DNA of 47,159 bases, taken from positions 1 through 47,159 of the forward strand of contig NZ_JAMXOD010000020.1 of the NCBI RefSeq assembly GCF_024721305.1. Reading direction: 5' to 3'. Below are positions 16,554 through 24,251 of the stretch, one piece after another (position 1 is the first letter of the stretch; each line of letters begins with the position of its first letter). A program made the translations under genes and the position numbers. This stretch comes from Aequitasia blattaphilus (GTDB lineage: Bacteria; Bacillota; Clostridia; Lachnospirales; Lachnospiraceae). The notes under the pieces were generated by a model. The model saw only the letters and a list, made by a program, of their open reading frames with translations, was not told where the DNA came from and searched no databases.

Positions 16554-16575
16554 TGTAGGACGGATTTTGCGGACA
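16552..16575 (+). mobile_element. Left element end (attL)
   Basis: The GA crossover dinucleotide is 16552-16553. Eleven bases further in, TTTTGCGGACA (16565-16575) is the inverted copy of TGTCCGCAAAA at the right end (27533-27543), which also lies eleven bases from its GA. Large serine recombinases of the TnpX group use GA targets and leave GA at each end. Confidence 0.85.
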
Positions 16576-16609
16576 TTCAAAATAAAAAAGAATGTGGAGG
16601 TAACAGACA

Positions 16610-16984
16610 ATGGCAAAATCATTATTTGAGGAACTGGGCGGCAAATACGAAAGGCAAGGGGATTATTTGATACCGTGCTTAACTGTACCCGCCGAAGAAG
16701 AACAGGCAATAGGCATCTGGGGGCAACGGCATTTAGATTATCTAAAACAGTACCGTAAAGTTACATACACCAATCTTCTTACAAGCGGCAGGCTAAACGC
16801 CTACCTTGCCGACATCAACAGACAGGCACAGGAACGCTTTGAAAGGCTCATAGAGGGTATGAAACAGGCACAGGGCATAACGGAACAGCTAAAGGCAGAA
16901 AACGCCTTAGAATGGACAGGATGCCTCAATAACATAAGGGCTTGTGCGAGGGAGATTGTGGAAAAGGAAATTATTTTTGCATAA
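16610..16984 (+). CDS. tnpV: TnpV, transposon-encoded protein
   Basis: The 124-residue protein matches TnpV of Tn4451-type elements: N-terminal LFEELGGKYERQGDYLIPCL, then GIWGQRHLDYLKQYRKVTY and a long helical C-terminus with ERFERLIEGMKQAQGITEQL. Its role is not settled. It is the first gene at the left end, 55 bases from the crossover, with GTGGAGGTAACAG before the start. In the excised circle it would follow tnpX directly and could be read from the same transcript. Confidence 0.8.
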   Translation: MAKSLFEELGGKYERQGDYLIPCLTVPAEEEQAIGIWGQRHLDYLKQYRKVTYTNLLTSGRLNAYLADINRQAQERFERLIEGMKQAQGITEQLKAENALEWTGCLNNIRACAREIVEKEIIFA

Positions 16985-16994
16985 ACAGATGATT

Positions 16995-17024
16995 AGTGGC
17001 AGGGGGAAATCCTGCCGCTTTTTC
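16995..17024 (+). terminator. Terminator after tnpV
   Basis: AGTGGCAGG (16995-17003) pairs with CCTGCCGCT (17011-17019) with one G-T pair, followed by TTTTT. Confidence 0.75.
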
Positions 17025-17041
17025 TGCTTTAGTTTGTCAGC

Positions 17042-17070
17042 TTGACAAATAAAGGGTTAAGGAATATAAT
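17042..17070 (+). promoter_or_regulatory. tet(O) promoter
   Basis: TTGACA (17042-17047) and TATAAT (17065-17070) are 17 bases apart, both consensus. It matches the promoter known upstream of ribosomal-protection tet genes and lies 281 bases before the tet(O) start, with an attenuator leader in between. Confidence 0.9.
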
Positions 17071-17102
17071 TAGATTCAGTATTATACAAGGAGTTAATAA
17101 AT

Positions 17103-17126
17103 ATGCGGCAAGGTATTCTTAAATAA
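17103..17126 (+). CDS. tet(O) leader peptide MRQGILK
   Basis: Seven codons and a stop follow AAGGAG (17088-17093). The frame overlaps GGTATTCTTAAATAAACTG, which can pair with CAGTTTAAGAATAC near 17200-17217. In tet(M)-type genes, translation of a leader in this region links tetracycline-slowed ribosomes to read-through of the downstream terminators. I infer the same here. Confidence 0.6.
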   Translation: MRQGILK

Positions 17127-17278
17127 ACTGTCAATTTGATAGTGGGAACAAAAAGTAGCAGTCCCGTTTCACTTTTAATATGGGGCTTAGTTTTTTGTAC
17201 CCAGTTTAAGAATACTTTTATCATGTAATTTTATATGCCCGAAAACATATAAGTGTTTTGGGGCTATTGGAGTTATTT

Positions 17279-17314
17279 ACCCAGTGATAGGAGTATTTAT
17301 CACTGGGTATTTTT
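17279..17314 (+). terminator. Attenuator terminator before tet(O)
   Basis: ACCCAGTGATA (17279-17289) pairs perfectly with TATCACTGGGT (17298-17308), followed by ATTTTTA. This hairpin, with the earlier leader pairing, is the tetracycline-responsive attenuator arrangement of the tet(M)/tet(O) group. Confidence 0.8.
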
Positions 17315-17350
17315 ATGCCCTTTTTTGGGTGTTGATAGGAGGAAAATCAC

Positions 17351-19270
17351 ATGAAAATAATTAACTTAGGCATTCTGGCTCACGTTGACGCAGGAAAGAC
17401 AACATTAACGGAAAGTTTATTGTATACCAGTGGTGCAATTGCAGAACTAGGGAGCGTAGATGAAGGCACAACAAGGACAGATACAATGAATTTGGAGCGT
17501 CAAAGGGGAATCACTATCCAGACAGCAGTGACATCTTTTCAGTGGGAGGATGTAAAAGTCAACATTATAGATACGCCAGGCCATATGGATTTTTTGGCGG
17601 AAGTATACCGTTCTTTATCCGTATTAGACGGAGCAGTATTATTAGTTTCTGCAAAGGATGGCATACAGGCACAGACCCGTATACTGTTTCATGCACTACA
17701 GATAATGAAGATTCCGACAATTTTTTTCATCAATAAAATTGACCAAGAGGGGATTGATTTGCCAATGGTATATCGGGAAATGAAAGCAAAGCTTTCTTCG
17801 GAAATTATAGTGAAGCAAAAGGTTGGGCAGCATCCCCATATAAATGTAACGGACAATGACGATATGGAACAGTGGGATGCGGTAATTATGGGAAACGATG
17901 AACTATTAGAGAAATATATGTCAGGGAAACCGTTTAAAATGTCAGAACTGGAACAGGAAGAAAACAGGAGATTCCAAAACGGAACGTTATTTCCCGTTTA
18001 TCACGGAAGCGCTAAAAACAATCTGGGGATTCGGCAGCTTATAGAAGTAATTGCCAGTAAATTTTATTCATCAACGCCTGAAGGTCAATCTGAACTATGC
18101 GGGCAGGTTTTTAAGATTGAATATTCAGAGAAAAGGCGGCGTTTTGTTTATGTGCGTATATATAGCGGAACATTGCATTTGAGGGATGTTATTAGAATAT
18201 CTGAAAAAGAGAAAATAAAAATCACAGAGATGTGTGTTCCGACAAACGGTGAATTATATTCATCCGATACAGCCTGCTCTGGTGATATTGTAATTTTACC
18301 AAATGATGTTTTGCAGCTAAACAGTATTTTGGGGAACGAAATACTGTTGCCGCAGAGAAAATTTATTGAAAATCCTCTCCCTATGCTCCAAACAACGATT
18401 GCAGTAAAGAAATCTGAACAGCGGGAAATATTGCTTGGGGCACTTACAGAAATTTCAGATGGCGACCCTCTTTTAAAATATTATGTGGATACTACAACGC
18501 ATGAGATTATACTTTCTTTTTTGGGGAATGTGCAGATGGAAGTCATTTGTGCCATCCTTGAGGAAAAATATCATGTGGAGGCAGAAATAAAAGAGCCTAC
18601 TGTTATATATATGGAAAGACCGCTTAGAAAAGCAGAATATACCATCCACATAGAAGTCCCGCCAAATCCTTTCTGGGCTTCTGTCGGGTTGTCCATAGAG
18701 CCGCTCCCTATTGGAAGCGGAGTGCAGTATGAAAGCAGAGTTTCACTTGGATATTTAAATCAATCGTTCCAAAATGCGGTTATGGAGGGGGTTCTTTATG
18801 GCTGCGAGCAGGGGCTGTATGGATGGAAAGTGACAGACTGTAAAATCTGTTTTGAATATGGATTGTATTATAGTCCTGTAAGTACCCCCGCAGACTTTCG
18901 GCTGCTTTCCCCTATCGTATTGGAGCAGGCTTTAAAAAAAGCAGGGACAGAACTATTAGAGCCATATCTCCACTTTGAAATTTATGCACCGCAGGAATAT
19001 CTCTCACGGGCGTATCATGATGCTCCAAGGTATTGTGCAGATATTGTAAGTACTCAGATAAAGAATGACGAGGTCATTCTGAAAGGAGAAATCCCTGCTA
19101 GATGTATTCAAGAATACAGGAACGATTTAACTTATTTCACAAATGGGCAGGGAGTCTGCTTGACAGAGTTAAAAGGATACCAGCCAGCTATTGGTAAATT
19201 TATTTGCCAACCCCGCCGCCCGAATAGCCGTATAGATAAGGTTCGGCATATGTTCCACAAGTTAGCTTAA
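17351..19270 (+). CDS. tet(O): Tet(O), ribosomal protection tetracycline resistance protein
   Basis: The 639-residue EF-G-like GTPase has the P loop AHVDAGKTT (10-18), switch [14 protein letters not shown], and the C-terminal domain IV/V that removes tetracycline from the ribosome. The sequence agrees with my recollection of Tet(O) throughout, including [19 protein letters not shown] where Tet(W) and Tet(M) differ, so I see no sign of a tet(O/W) or tet(O/32) mosaic. Length is the standard 639. GGAGGAAAATCAC precedes the start. Expression is probably controlled by the leader attenuator. Confidence 0.97.
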   Translation: MKIINLGILAHVDAGKTTLTESLLYTSGAIAELGSVDEGTTRTDTMNLERQRGITIQTAVTSFQWEDVKVNIIDTPGHMDFLAEVYRSLSVLDGAVLLVSAKDGIQAQTRILFHALQIMKIPTIFFINKIDQEGIDLPMVYREMKAKLSSEIIVKQKVGQHPHINVTDNDDMEQWDAVIMGNDELLEKYMSGKPFKMSELEQEENRRFQNGTLFPVYHGSAKNNLGIRQLIEVIASKFYSSTPEGQSELCGQVFKIEYSEKRRRFVYVRIYSGTLHLRDVIRISEKEKIKITEMCVPTNGELYSSDTACSGDIVILPNDVLQLNSILGNEILLPQRKFIENPLPMLQTTIAVKKSEQREILLGALTEISDGDPLLKYYVDTTTHEIILSFLGNVQMEVICAILEEKYHVEAEIKEPTVIYMERPLRKAEYTIHIEVPPNPFWASVGLSIEPLPIGSGVQYESRVSLGYLNQSFQNAVMEGVLYGCEQGLYGWKVTDCKICFEYGLYYSPVSTPADFRLLSPIVLEQALKKAGTELLEPYLHFEIYAPQEYLSRAYHDAPRYCADIVSTQIKNDEVILKGEIPARCIQEYRNDLTYFTNGQGVCLTELKGYQPAIGKFICQPRRPNSRIDKVRHMFHKLA

Positions 19271-19321
19271 CAGCTTGCAAAAGTCATATAAAATGAGATT
19301 TGAAAGGATTAGAGACTAATT

Positions 19322-19495
19322 ATGATGAAATGCGAATGGATATTGTGTCCTGTTTGTGGGAGCAAAACCCGTAATAAAATTAGGAAGGACACTGTTTTGG
19401 AGAATTATCCCCTTTATTGTCCAAAATGCAGACAAGAAAGATTGATTAAAGTTGACAACTTGAAGATAACTGTCATCAAAGAGCCAGACGCTTAA
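19322..19495 (+). CDS. Cysteine-rich KTR-type small protein
   Basis: The 57-residue protein starts MMKCEWILCPVCGSKTRNKI and has a second pair in YPLYCPKCRQERLI: two CxxC knuckles typical of a zinc ribbon. A small Cys-rich KTR protein of this kind commonly follows ribosomal-protection tet genes on conjugative elements. It is 51 bases downstream of tet(O) and before a terminator, so the two are probably co-transcribed. Function is unknown. Confidence 0.8.
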   Translation: MMKCEWILCPVCGSKTRNKIRKDTVLENYPLYCPKCRQERLIKVDNLKITVIKEPDA

Positions 19496-19500
19496 GACGC

Positions 19501-19547
19501 AGAGCCGATGAAATTGTGGAACAATTCACGAATCATCGGCTCTTTTT
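19501..19547 (+). terminator. Terminator of the tet(O) unit
   Basis: AGAGCCGATGA (19501-19511) pairs with TCATCGGCTCT near 19532-19542, followed by TTTTT. It lies directly after the Cys-rich gene. Confidence 0.85.
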
Positions 19548-19836
19548 GTTTCGTATTTGAAAGAACAAACTCACCAAATAAAAAAAACGATATTCGGGTG
19601 GGTTATTTTGTTATACCCTAAATTACCCTCTGAATTTGTTTTTAAATTTGGAGGGATTTTTTTATGTCCTTTTTTCGGGCAGTTATCTATCTGCTCATAC
19701 GAAGCAAAATTTATCAATACATAGCATATCAGAGAACGGCAGGAAACCAGTTAAAAAAATTTCTGCCAGTGCAACGGTACTTCTCACCTTGAAAGTAGAA
19801 GTACAATCTCCATACAATAGAATTACTATTTCCTAT

Positions 19837-19876
19837 AACCGTAAAGGTCACAGAGCCTTTGCGGTTTTTCTTTTGT
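19837..19876 (+). terminator. Terminator/attenuator before sigma-like gene 1
   Basis: AACCGTAAAGG (19837-19847) pairs with CCTTTGCGGTT (19856-19866) with one mismatch and is followed by TTTTCTTTT. It lies about 110 bases before the start of the next gene. Confidence 0.7.
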
Positions 19877-19982
19877 CGATTTTTGTTGGAAAGTGCCGTA
19901 GGGCTGTTTCTGATATGCGGTGTCGTTCTCCGCCTCTCCATCTGGATTTTTTACATTTCAAAAATTCAGATGGGAGGTATTT

Positions 19983-20495
19983 ATGGTGAAATATGCACCA
20001 AGAAAGGTATATATCAGAGAAAGTGGCGGCTATGTGGAATTATCCTACACGGAGTTCTGCCGTTGCAGGGAATCCGACCAGACCTATATGGACAAGCTGT
20101 TTATCCCCATTCAAGGCTGTCTGCTTGAAGTCGTGAGGGAGCAATACACAGACTTCTACCGTGACAAGGAACGGTGGCGTTATCTGCAAAAATTAGATAC
20201 AAAGAATAGACTGCTATCTCTCGACGGATTTACGGACAGCGAGGGGAATCCTCTGGACTTTATCACTGATGAAGCGGTGGACATTGCAGAAACCGTTGTC
20301 AATGCGGTCATGGTGGACAGGCTGAAAGCCGCCCTGCCTTTGCTGTCGGATAGTGAACAGGAGCTGATACAGGCAATCTTTTTTGACGGACTTTCCGAGC
20401 GTGAAGTCGGGGCGAGGTTGGGCATAACCCAGAGCGTTGTAAACAAACGCAAAGCCAGAATCCTAATAAAACTAAGAAAGATAATAGAAAATTAA
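19983..20495 (+). CDS. Sigma-70-like regulator 1
   Basis: The 170-residue protein ends in a region-4 type helix-turn-helix: SEQELIQAIFFDGLSEREVG then ARLGITQSVVNKRKARILIK. The N-terminal part resembles the sigma-like proteins common on Gram-positive conjugative elements and lacks a clear region 2. GGGAGGTATTT sets the start at 19983. A terminator-like hairpin lies after the stop. It probably controls transfer or excision genes. Confidence 0.7.
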   Translation: MVKYAPRKVYIRESGGYVELSYTEFCRCRESDQTYMDKLFIPIQGCLLEVVREQYTDFYRDKERWRYLQKLDTKNRLLSLDGFTDSEGNPLDFITDEAVDIAETVVNAVMVDRLKAALPLLSDSEQELIQAIFFDGLSEREVGARLGITQSVVNKRKARILIKLRKIIEN

Positions 20496-20509
20496 AATTT
20501 AAGGCGTTC

Positions 20510-20550
20510 AGCCCCCTTGTTTTTTCCTTTGGGAAGATGAGGGGGCTTTT
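20510..20550 (+). terminator. Terminator between sigma-like genes 1 and 2
   Basis: AGCCCCCT (20510-20517) pairs with AGGGGGCT (20540-20547), followed by TTTCT. The T-run is short. Confidence 0.65.
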
Positions 20551-20589
20551 CTCTGCCCTCTCAATCAATTCTGATTGGAGGAAGTAAGA

Positions 20590-21015
20590 ATGGCATACAA
20601 CCACGGACGGGAGGACAGGAAATGGCGTATCTGGAAAGAAGCGGAGGAAAAGCTGCTGCGTGAGTGCGGCGTTGATGAAGCGACCATTGAGCAGATACGC
20701 ATGGCGGACAGGGCAGACTTCAATTCCAACAGGCGGTTTTACCGATGGACGAATGACGTTGCGGAATATCTTGAGGACATGGCAGGCAGGGAGCGGCAGG
20801 CGGAAGTGGGTACGGTTGCGGAGTTACTGGAAGAGATTGAGAGCGAAAATCTCTATCAAGTATTAGTCACGGTGGACGGGCGTACCTTGAAAATCGTCCT
20901 GCTGAAAATGCAGGGGTATTCCACAAAGGAGATTGCCCCGCTTGTGCATTTGACGACTGGTGCCATCTATGCGAGGTTAGACCATCTGCGGAAGAAGCTG
21001 CGGAAAATTTTATAG
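20590..21015 (+). CDS. Sigma-70-like regulator 2
   Basis: The 141-residue protein has a C-terminal helix-turn-helix in MQGYSTKEIAPLVHLTTGAI then YARLDHLRKKLRKIL. The N-terminal half is charged and rich in Glu, Arg and Trp (GREDRKWRIWKEAEEKL). ATG 20590 is preferred over an upstream TTG because GGAGGAAG lies six bases before it. It belongs with its neighbours to a set of three sigma-like proteins. Confidence 0.65.
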   Translation: MAYNHGREDRKWRIWKEAEEKLLRECGVDEATIEQIRMADRADFNSNRRFYRWTNDVAEYLEDMAGRERQAEVGTVAELLEEIESENLYQVLVTVDGRTLKIVLLKMQGYSTKEIAPLVHLTTGAIYARLDHLRKKLRKIL

Positions 21016-21098
21016 CTTCTAAAACAGCCTGCCATCCTGCGGGCTACTGGGTGAGGGATGGAAATCCCCTCACTCATTTTTTGCAGGAGGACAACAGG

Positions 21099-21851
21099 AT
21101 GGCATACAGGGTTAAGGCATACACGCTTCGGGAGGAATCCACGGAAAGCGGCACAAGGTATTTTATCAGCTTTAAGGACGGGCAGGGCAAATCCCACGAG
21201 TTGGAAGTGTCGGAACAGTTCTTTATGGAGTTTCGGCAGATGGAGCGCAGGAACAGGAATCTTTTCTAATGGGACGAGCGGCACAGGGAGTTTAACGAGG
21301 TATGGGACGAAACCCTTTACAGACGGGCGTTGCGTGTGCCTAAGAGCCTTGATGAACGCATGGTTGAGGAAGAACGGAATGAAACGCTCTATAAGGCGGT
21401 TGGGAGCCTTCCAGAGATACAAAGGCGGCGTTTCCTGCTCTACTACGAGTATGAGTTCAATTTTTACCAAATCGCCGCTATGGAGCATTGCACCGCTTCG
21501 GCAATACAGAAATCTGTTGCGATTGCAAAGGAGAAAGTAAAGGCGGAAATTGAAGAAATATCTCCAACCGTGACCGACACCGCCCGAAAAAGAAATCTGT
21601 TTTTTATTTGTGTGGGATTGGCGGCATTACATACTCTCACTTTTTTCCGTGGGAGTAAATCTATTTTTAAGGAGGTCAACGCCTATGTGCAACGAAAACA
21701 AAGACACCGCCCGAAAGGAGGAAAGCCATGCAGAAGTTACAGACAGTCAACGCCGAAACGCTCCTTTATGAACCGCTTGAGAAACCATCCTTTGTGGTGG
21801 ACAGCCTTATCCCGACAGGCTTATCGCTGTTCTGCGGCTCACAGAAGATAG
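21099..21851 (+). pseudogene. Sigma-70-like regulator 3, interrupted by a stop codon
   Basis: The frame from ATG 21099 encodes MAYRVKAYTLREESTESGTR and stops at TAA 21267-21269. The same frame continues without a shift as WDERHREFNEVWDETLYRR and then the region-4 helix-turn-helix FYQIAAMEHCTASAIQKSVA. The upstream part ends RRNRNLF, so a CAA to TAA change is the simplest explanation. The downstream half could restart at GTG/TTG codons near 21330. Past about 21640 the frame overlaps the next genes and its end is uncertain. Either a pseudogene or a split protein. Confidence 0.65.
21685..21771 (+). CDS. Possible 28-residue protein overlapping the ATPase start
   Basis: ATG 21685 follows AAGGAGGTCAACG, a strong ribosome binding site, and encodes MCNENKDTARKEESHAEVTD and a short tail ending at 21771. 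It overlaps the RepA-like gene start by 44 bases, so it could serve translational coupling. There is no recognisable domain. Confidence 0.4.
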   Translation: MCNENKDTARKEESHAEVTDSQRRNAPL

Positions 21852-22753
21852 GCAAAAGCTGGCTCATGCTGAAGCTATGCTTATGCGTGTCGCAGGGAAT
21901 CCCTTTATGGGATATGCCGACAATGGAGGGCGATGTGCTTTACCTCTGCCTTGAGGACACGTTCTGCCGCATACAGGACAGGTTATTTCGTTTGACGGAC
22001 GAAGCAAGCGGGCGGCTCCACTTTGCCGTGGCAAGCTGCAAGCTGTCAGACGGTCTTATCGTGCAGCTTGAAGATTATCTGAAAGATTACCCAGACAGCA
22101 GGCTCATTGTCATTGATACCTTGCAGAAAGTCCGTACAGCTTCAAAAGACAATGCCTATGCAAGCGACTATGGGGACATCTCCCTCATCAAAGACTTTGC
22201 CGACAGGCACTCTCTGGCGGTCATTGTCGTACACCACATCCGAAAGCAGAATGACAGCGACGTGTTCAACAAGGTGTCTGGGACGACAGGATTAACGGGG
22301 AGTGCGGACGCTACCTTTGTTCTGGAAAAGGAGAAACGTGCGTCTGACACCGCCAAGCTGTATGTGACGGGCAGGGACACGCCTTATCAGGAATACACGC
22401 TGCGTTTCCGTGATTGCCGTTGGGAGCTTGTGGAGCGGAAAACGCAGGAGCAGCTTGCGAAAGAAACGATACCAGATGTCCTTTTTCGGTTGGTGGATTT
22501 TATGAGGGATAAGGAAGAATGGATAGGCACGGCAACGGAACTGTTAGCCGCTATGGGGGAAACGGAAACCATACCCACGGTGATTACGAAATGGCTGAAT
22601 GAATACCGCACCACATTTTTAAGCGAGAACCGTATCTGCTACCAGTACAGCCGCAGGAAAGACGGCAGGCGGATTGCCCTTGCAAGGAGGGCGGGTGACA
22701 GCGGTGATGGTGGTGACAGCGATATTAGGATACCCCCCTGTTACTGTCATTGA
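21728..22753 (+). CDS. RepA-like AAA/RecA-fold ATPase
   Basis: The 341-residue protein has Walker A GSQKIGKSW (37-45), Walker B RLIVIDTLQKV, and the AVIVVHHIRKQ and GLTGSADATFVLEK segments of the RepA/RSF1010-type hexameric helicases. On mobilizable elements such proteins help replicate or process the excised circle. AAAGGAGGAAAGCC precedes the start. The last 20 residues (AGDSGDGGDSDIRIPPCYCH) are encoded by the first copy of the 43-bp repeat, so the gene end and a DNA site coincide. Confidence 0.75.
   Translation: MQKLQTVNAETLLYEPLEKPSFVVDSLIPTGLSLFCGSQKIGKSWLMLKLCLCVSQGIPLWDMPTMEGDVLYLCLEDTFCRIQDRLFRLTDEASGRLHFAVASCKLSDGLIVQLEDYLKDYPDSRLIVIDTLQKVRTASKDNAYASDYGDISLIKDFADRHSLAVIVVHHIRKQNDSDVFNKVSGTTGLTGSADATFVLEKEKRASDTAKLYVTGRDTPYQEYTLRFRDCRWELVERKTQEQLAKETIPDVLFRLVDFMRDKEEWIGTATELLAAMGETETIPTVITKWLNEYRTTFLSENRICYQYSRRKDGRRIALARRAGDSGDGGDSDIRIPPCYCH
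22693..22735 (+). repeat. 43-bp repeat, copy 1 (direct)
   Basis: It starts GGGTGACAGCGGTGATGG and ends AGGATACCC. It matches copy 2 at 39 of 43 positions and lies inside the 3' end of the RepA-like gene. Confidence 0.85.
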
Positions 22754-22790
22754 CGCTTAAAGCCATGTAAAGCTGGCGGCTCTGCCCTGC

Positions 22791-22833
22791 GGGTGACAGC
22801 AGTGACGGTGGTGACAGTGATTTTAGGATACCC
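22791..22833 (+). repeat. 43-bp repeat, copy 2 (direct)
   Basis: It starts GGGTGACAGCAGTGACGG and ends AGGATACCC. It is followed closely by the left arm of the 16-base inverted repeat of the oriT region. Confidence 0.85.
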
Positions 22834-22857
22834 TGCCGCTGTCATCCCTACGGGAGA

Positions 22858-23006
22858 ACACCCCGTAAACGCAAAATGCAGGCGTGAGATTTACTCGCCC
22901 TTTTCGGTCGTGTAAAACCACCCCTGCGGTCAGAAAAATCATTCCGATTTTTCCGACTGCGTTTACAGGGTGTAACACACTACACTTTGCCCTGCAAAGT
23001 CGTGTG
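22858..23006 (-). other. oriT: Candidate origin of transfer (oriT) for the MobV relaxase
   Basis: On the minus strand TAGTGTGTTA (22973-22982) equals the nick-site core of MobV-type oriTs (pMV158 MobM cuts TAGTGTG/TTA), placing the nick between 22976 and 22975. Beside it is the expected hairpin: ACTTTG (22984-22989) with CAAAGT (22995-23000), flanked by CACAC (22976-22980) and GTGTG (23002-23006). A 16-base inverted repeat, ACACCCCGTAAACGCA (22858-22873) and its partner (22958-22973), matches at 15 positions. Transfer would start toward the ATPase and tet(O) and bring the relaxase gene in last. Confidence 0.75.
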
Positions 23007-23115
23007 CCAGACGTTCCCTCTGGACTCCCTTAAGGCAGGGCTGTGCCCTGCTATCCTACGCCTTACGGCTTCGGATAAAAGAATGGCGGCATGACGGTGA
23101 CGGCTCTTGCGAGGG

Positions 23116-23158
23116 GGGTATCCCAAAAACACCGTCATCATCGACATGACCGTCATGC
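23116..23158 (-). repeat. 43-bp repeat, copy 3 (inverted, diverged)
   Basis: In reverse orientation it ends TTTTGGGATACCC, identical to copy 4 over those 13 bases, and keeps TGACGGT motifs in the rest. About 30 of 43 positions match copy 4. Confidence 0.65.
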
Positions 23159-23193
23159 AGGGGGTGAGGGTGACAGTTGCGGCAGTCGGCAGG

Positions 23194-23236
23194 GGGTATC
23201 CCAAAACTGCTGTCACCACCGTCACCGCTGTCACCC
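23194..23236 (-). repeat. 43-bp repeat, copy 4 (inverted)
   Basis: In reverse orientation it starts GGGTGACAGCGGTGACGG and ends GGGATACCC, matching copy 1 at 38 of 43 positions. It lies 41 bases before the relaxase start. Confidence 0.85.
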
Positions 23237-23277
23237 CAAAGGACGGTCACCCGCCGAAAGAAAGGAGGAATCCGCCT

Positions 23278-24243
23278 ATGCCTTATGCAATCCTGCGTTT
23301 CCAGAAACGAAAAGCGGGCGGCGTTGCGGCTTGTGAACGCCACAACGAGCGGAAGAAAGAAGCCTACAAAAGCAACCCAGATATAGATATGGAACGCTCT
23401 AAAAACAATTACCATCTCATAGCACCACCAAAGTACACCTACAAGAAAGAGATTAACCGCATGGTAGCCGAAGCGGGGTGCAGGACAAGGAAAGACAGCG
23501 TGATGATGGTGGAAACGCTCATCACAGCTTCACCAGAATTTATGAACCAGTTACCGCCCGAAGAACAAAAAGCGTATTTCCAGACGGCTCTTGACTTCAT
23601 TTCGGAGCGTGTTGGAAAGCAGAATATCCTCTCCGCTGTCGTCCATATGGACGAGAGAACGCCCCATATGCACCTCTGCTTTGTGCCGATTACGCCAGAC
23701 AATAAGCTGTCAGCGAAAGCTATCTTAGGCAACCAGAAATCATTATCCGAGTGGCAGACCGCCTACCATGAGCGGATGTCCTCACGGTGGAATCAGCTTG
23801 AACGGGGGCAGTCCTCAATGGAAACCAAGCGGAAACACGTCCCCACATGGCTCTATAAATTAGGCGGCAGGCTTGATAAACAGTATGAAGAAATCGTGTC
23901 TGCCCTATCCGACATCAACGCCTTTAACGCAGGGAAGAAAAGGGATAAAGCGTTAGATTTACTCTCTGCATGGCTGCCAGACGTGGAGAAATTCTCTAAG
24001 GAAATCGGGAAACAGCAGGCGTATATCGACAGTTTGAAAGAGAGAATTGGGCAGGAATCAGACTATGCGGGGCGTATGCGTGATGAAAAGTACGAGCAGG
24101 AACTAAAGGTGCAGAAAGCGAATCAGAAGATATTTGAATTGCAGAGAACCAACGAGCAGATGGGGCGGCTGCTGTCAAAAATACCGCCCGAAGTGTTGGA
24201 AGAATTGCAGAAAAATCATAGAAGCAGAGCGAAAGAAAGGTAG
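23278..24243 (+). CDS. MobV family relaxase (Pre/Mob)
   Basis: The 321-residue protein has the MobV motifs: motif I near VAACERHNERKK, motif II EINRMVAEAGCRTRKDSV followed by MVETLITASPEF, and the metal-binding HMDERTPHMH (H123, D125, E126, H130, H132). The C-terminal third is a coiled coil, as usual. ATG 23278 is chosen because AAAGGAGG lies upstream and the family starts MPYAILRFQKRK; the longer frame from 23107 is encoded by the repeats. It should nick the oriT candidate about 300 bases upstream and mobilize the excised circle. Confidence 0.9.
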   Translation: MPYAILRFQKRKAGGVAACERHNERKKEAYKSNPDIDMERSKNNYHLIAPPKYTYKKEINRMVAEAGCRTRKDSVMMVETLITASPEFMNQLPPEEQKAYFQTALDFISERVGKQNILSAVVHMDERTPHMHLCFVPITPDNKLSAKAILGNQKSLSEWQTAYHERMSSRWNQLERGQSSMETKRKHVPTWLYKLGGRLDKQYEEIVSALSDINAFNAGKKRDKALDLLSAWLPDVEKFSKEIGKQQAYIDSLKERIGQESDYAGRMRDEKYEQELKVQKANQKIFELQRTNEQMGRLLSKIPPEVLEELQKNHRSRAKER

Positions 24244-24251
24244 ATATGTGA

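Larger units (their letters stand above)
19496..19982 (+). other. Non-coding control region between the tet unit and sigma-like genes
   Basis: No convincing gene lies here. Besides the terminator at 19501-19547, it holds a hairpin at 19626-19655 (CCCTC...GAGGG, twelve-base arms with two mismatches) followed by seven T, and a second strong hairpin at 19837-19876 listed separately. The two hairpins before the first regulator gene suggest transcription attenuation. Frames here lack ribosome binding sites. Confidence 0.5.

Noticed and set aside
16541-16560. tRNA-type attachment site for the element
   Set aside because: The flank is the receiver-domain coding sequence; no tRNA structure is present and the GA rule explains the site.
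17351-19270. Mosaic tet(O/W) or tet(O/32) gene
   Set aside because: The protein agrees with Tet(O) along its whole length as far as I can recall; no Tet(W)-like block is visible. Alignment would settle it.
19636-19989. Open frame of 117 codons before sigma-like gene 1
   Set aside because: It crosses two terminator-like hairpins, lacks a binding site and resembles no protein family.
20967-21488. Long minus-strand frame opposite the sigma-like genes
   Set aside because: A shadow of G+C-rich coding DNA on the plus strand, without start signals.
23107-23277. 57-codon extension of the relaxase frame
   Set aside because: It is translation of the inverted 43-bp repeats; the family start and the ribosome binding site are at 23278.
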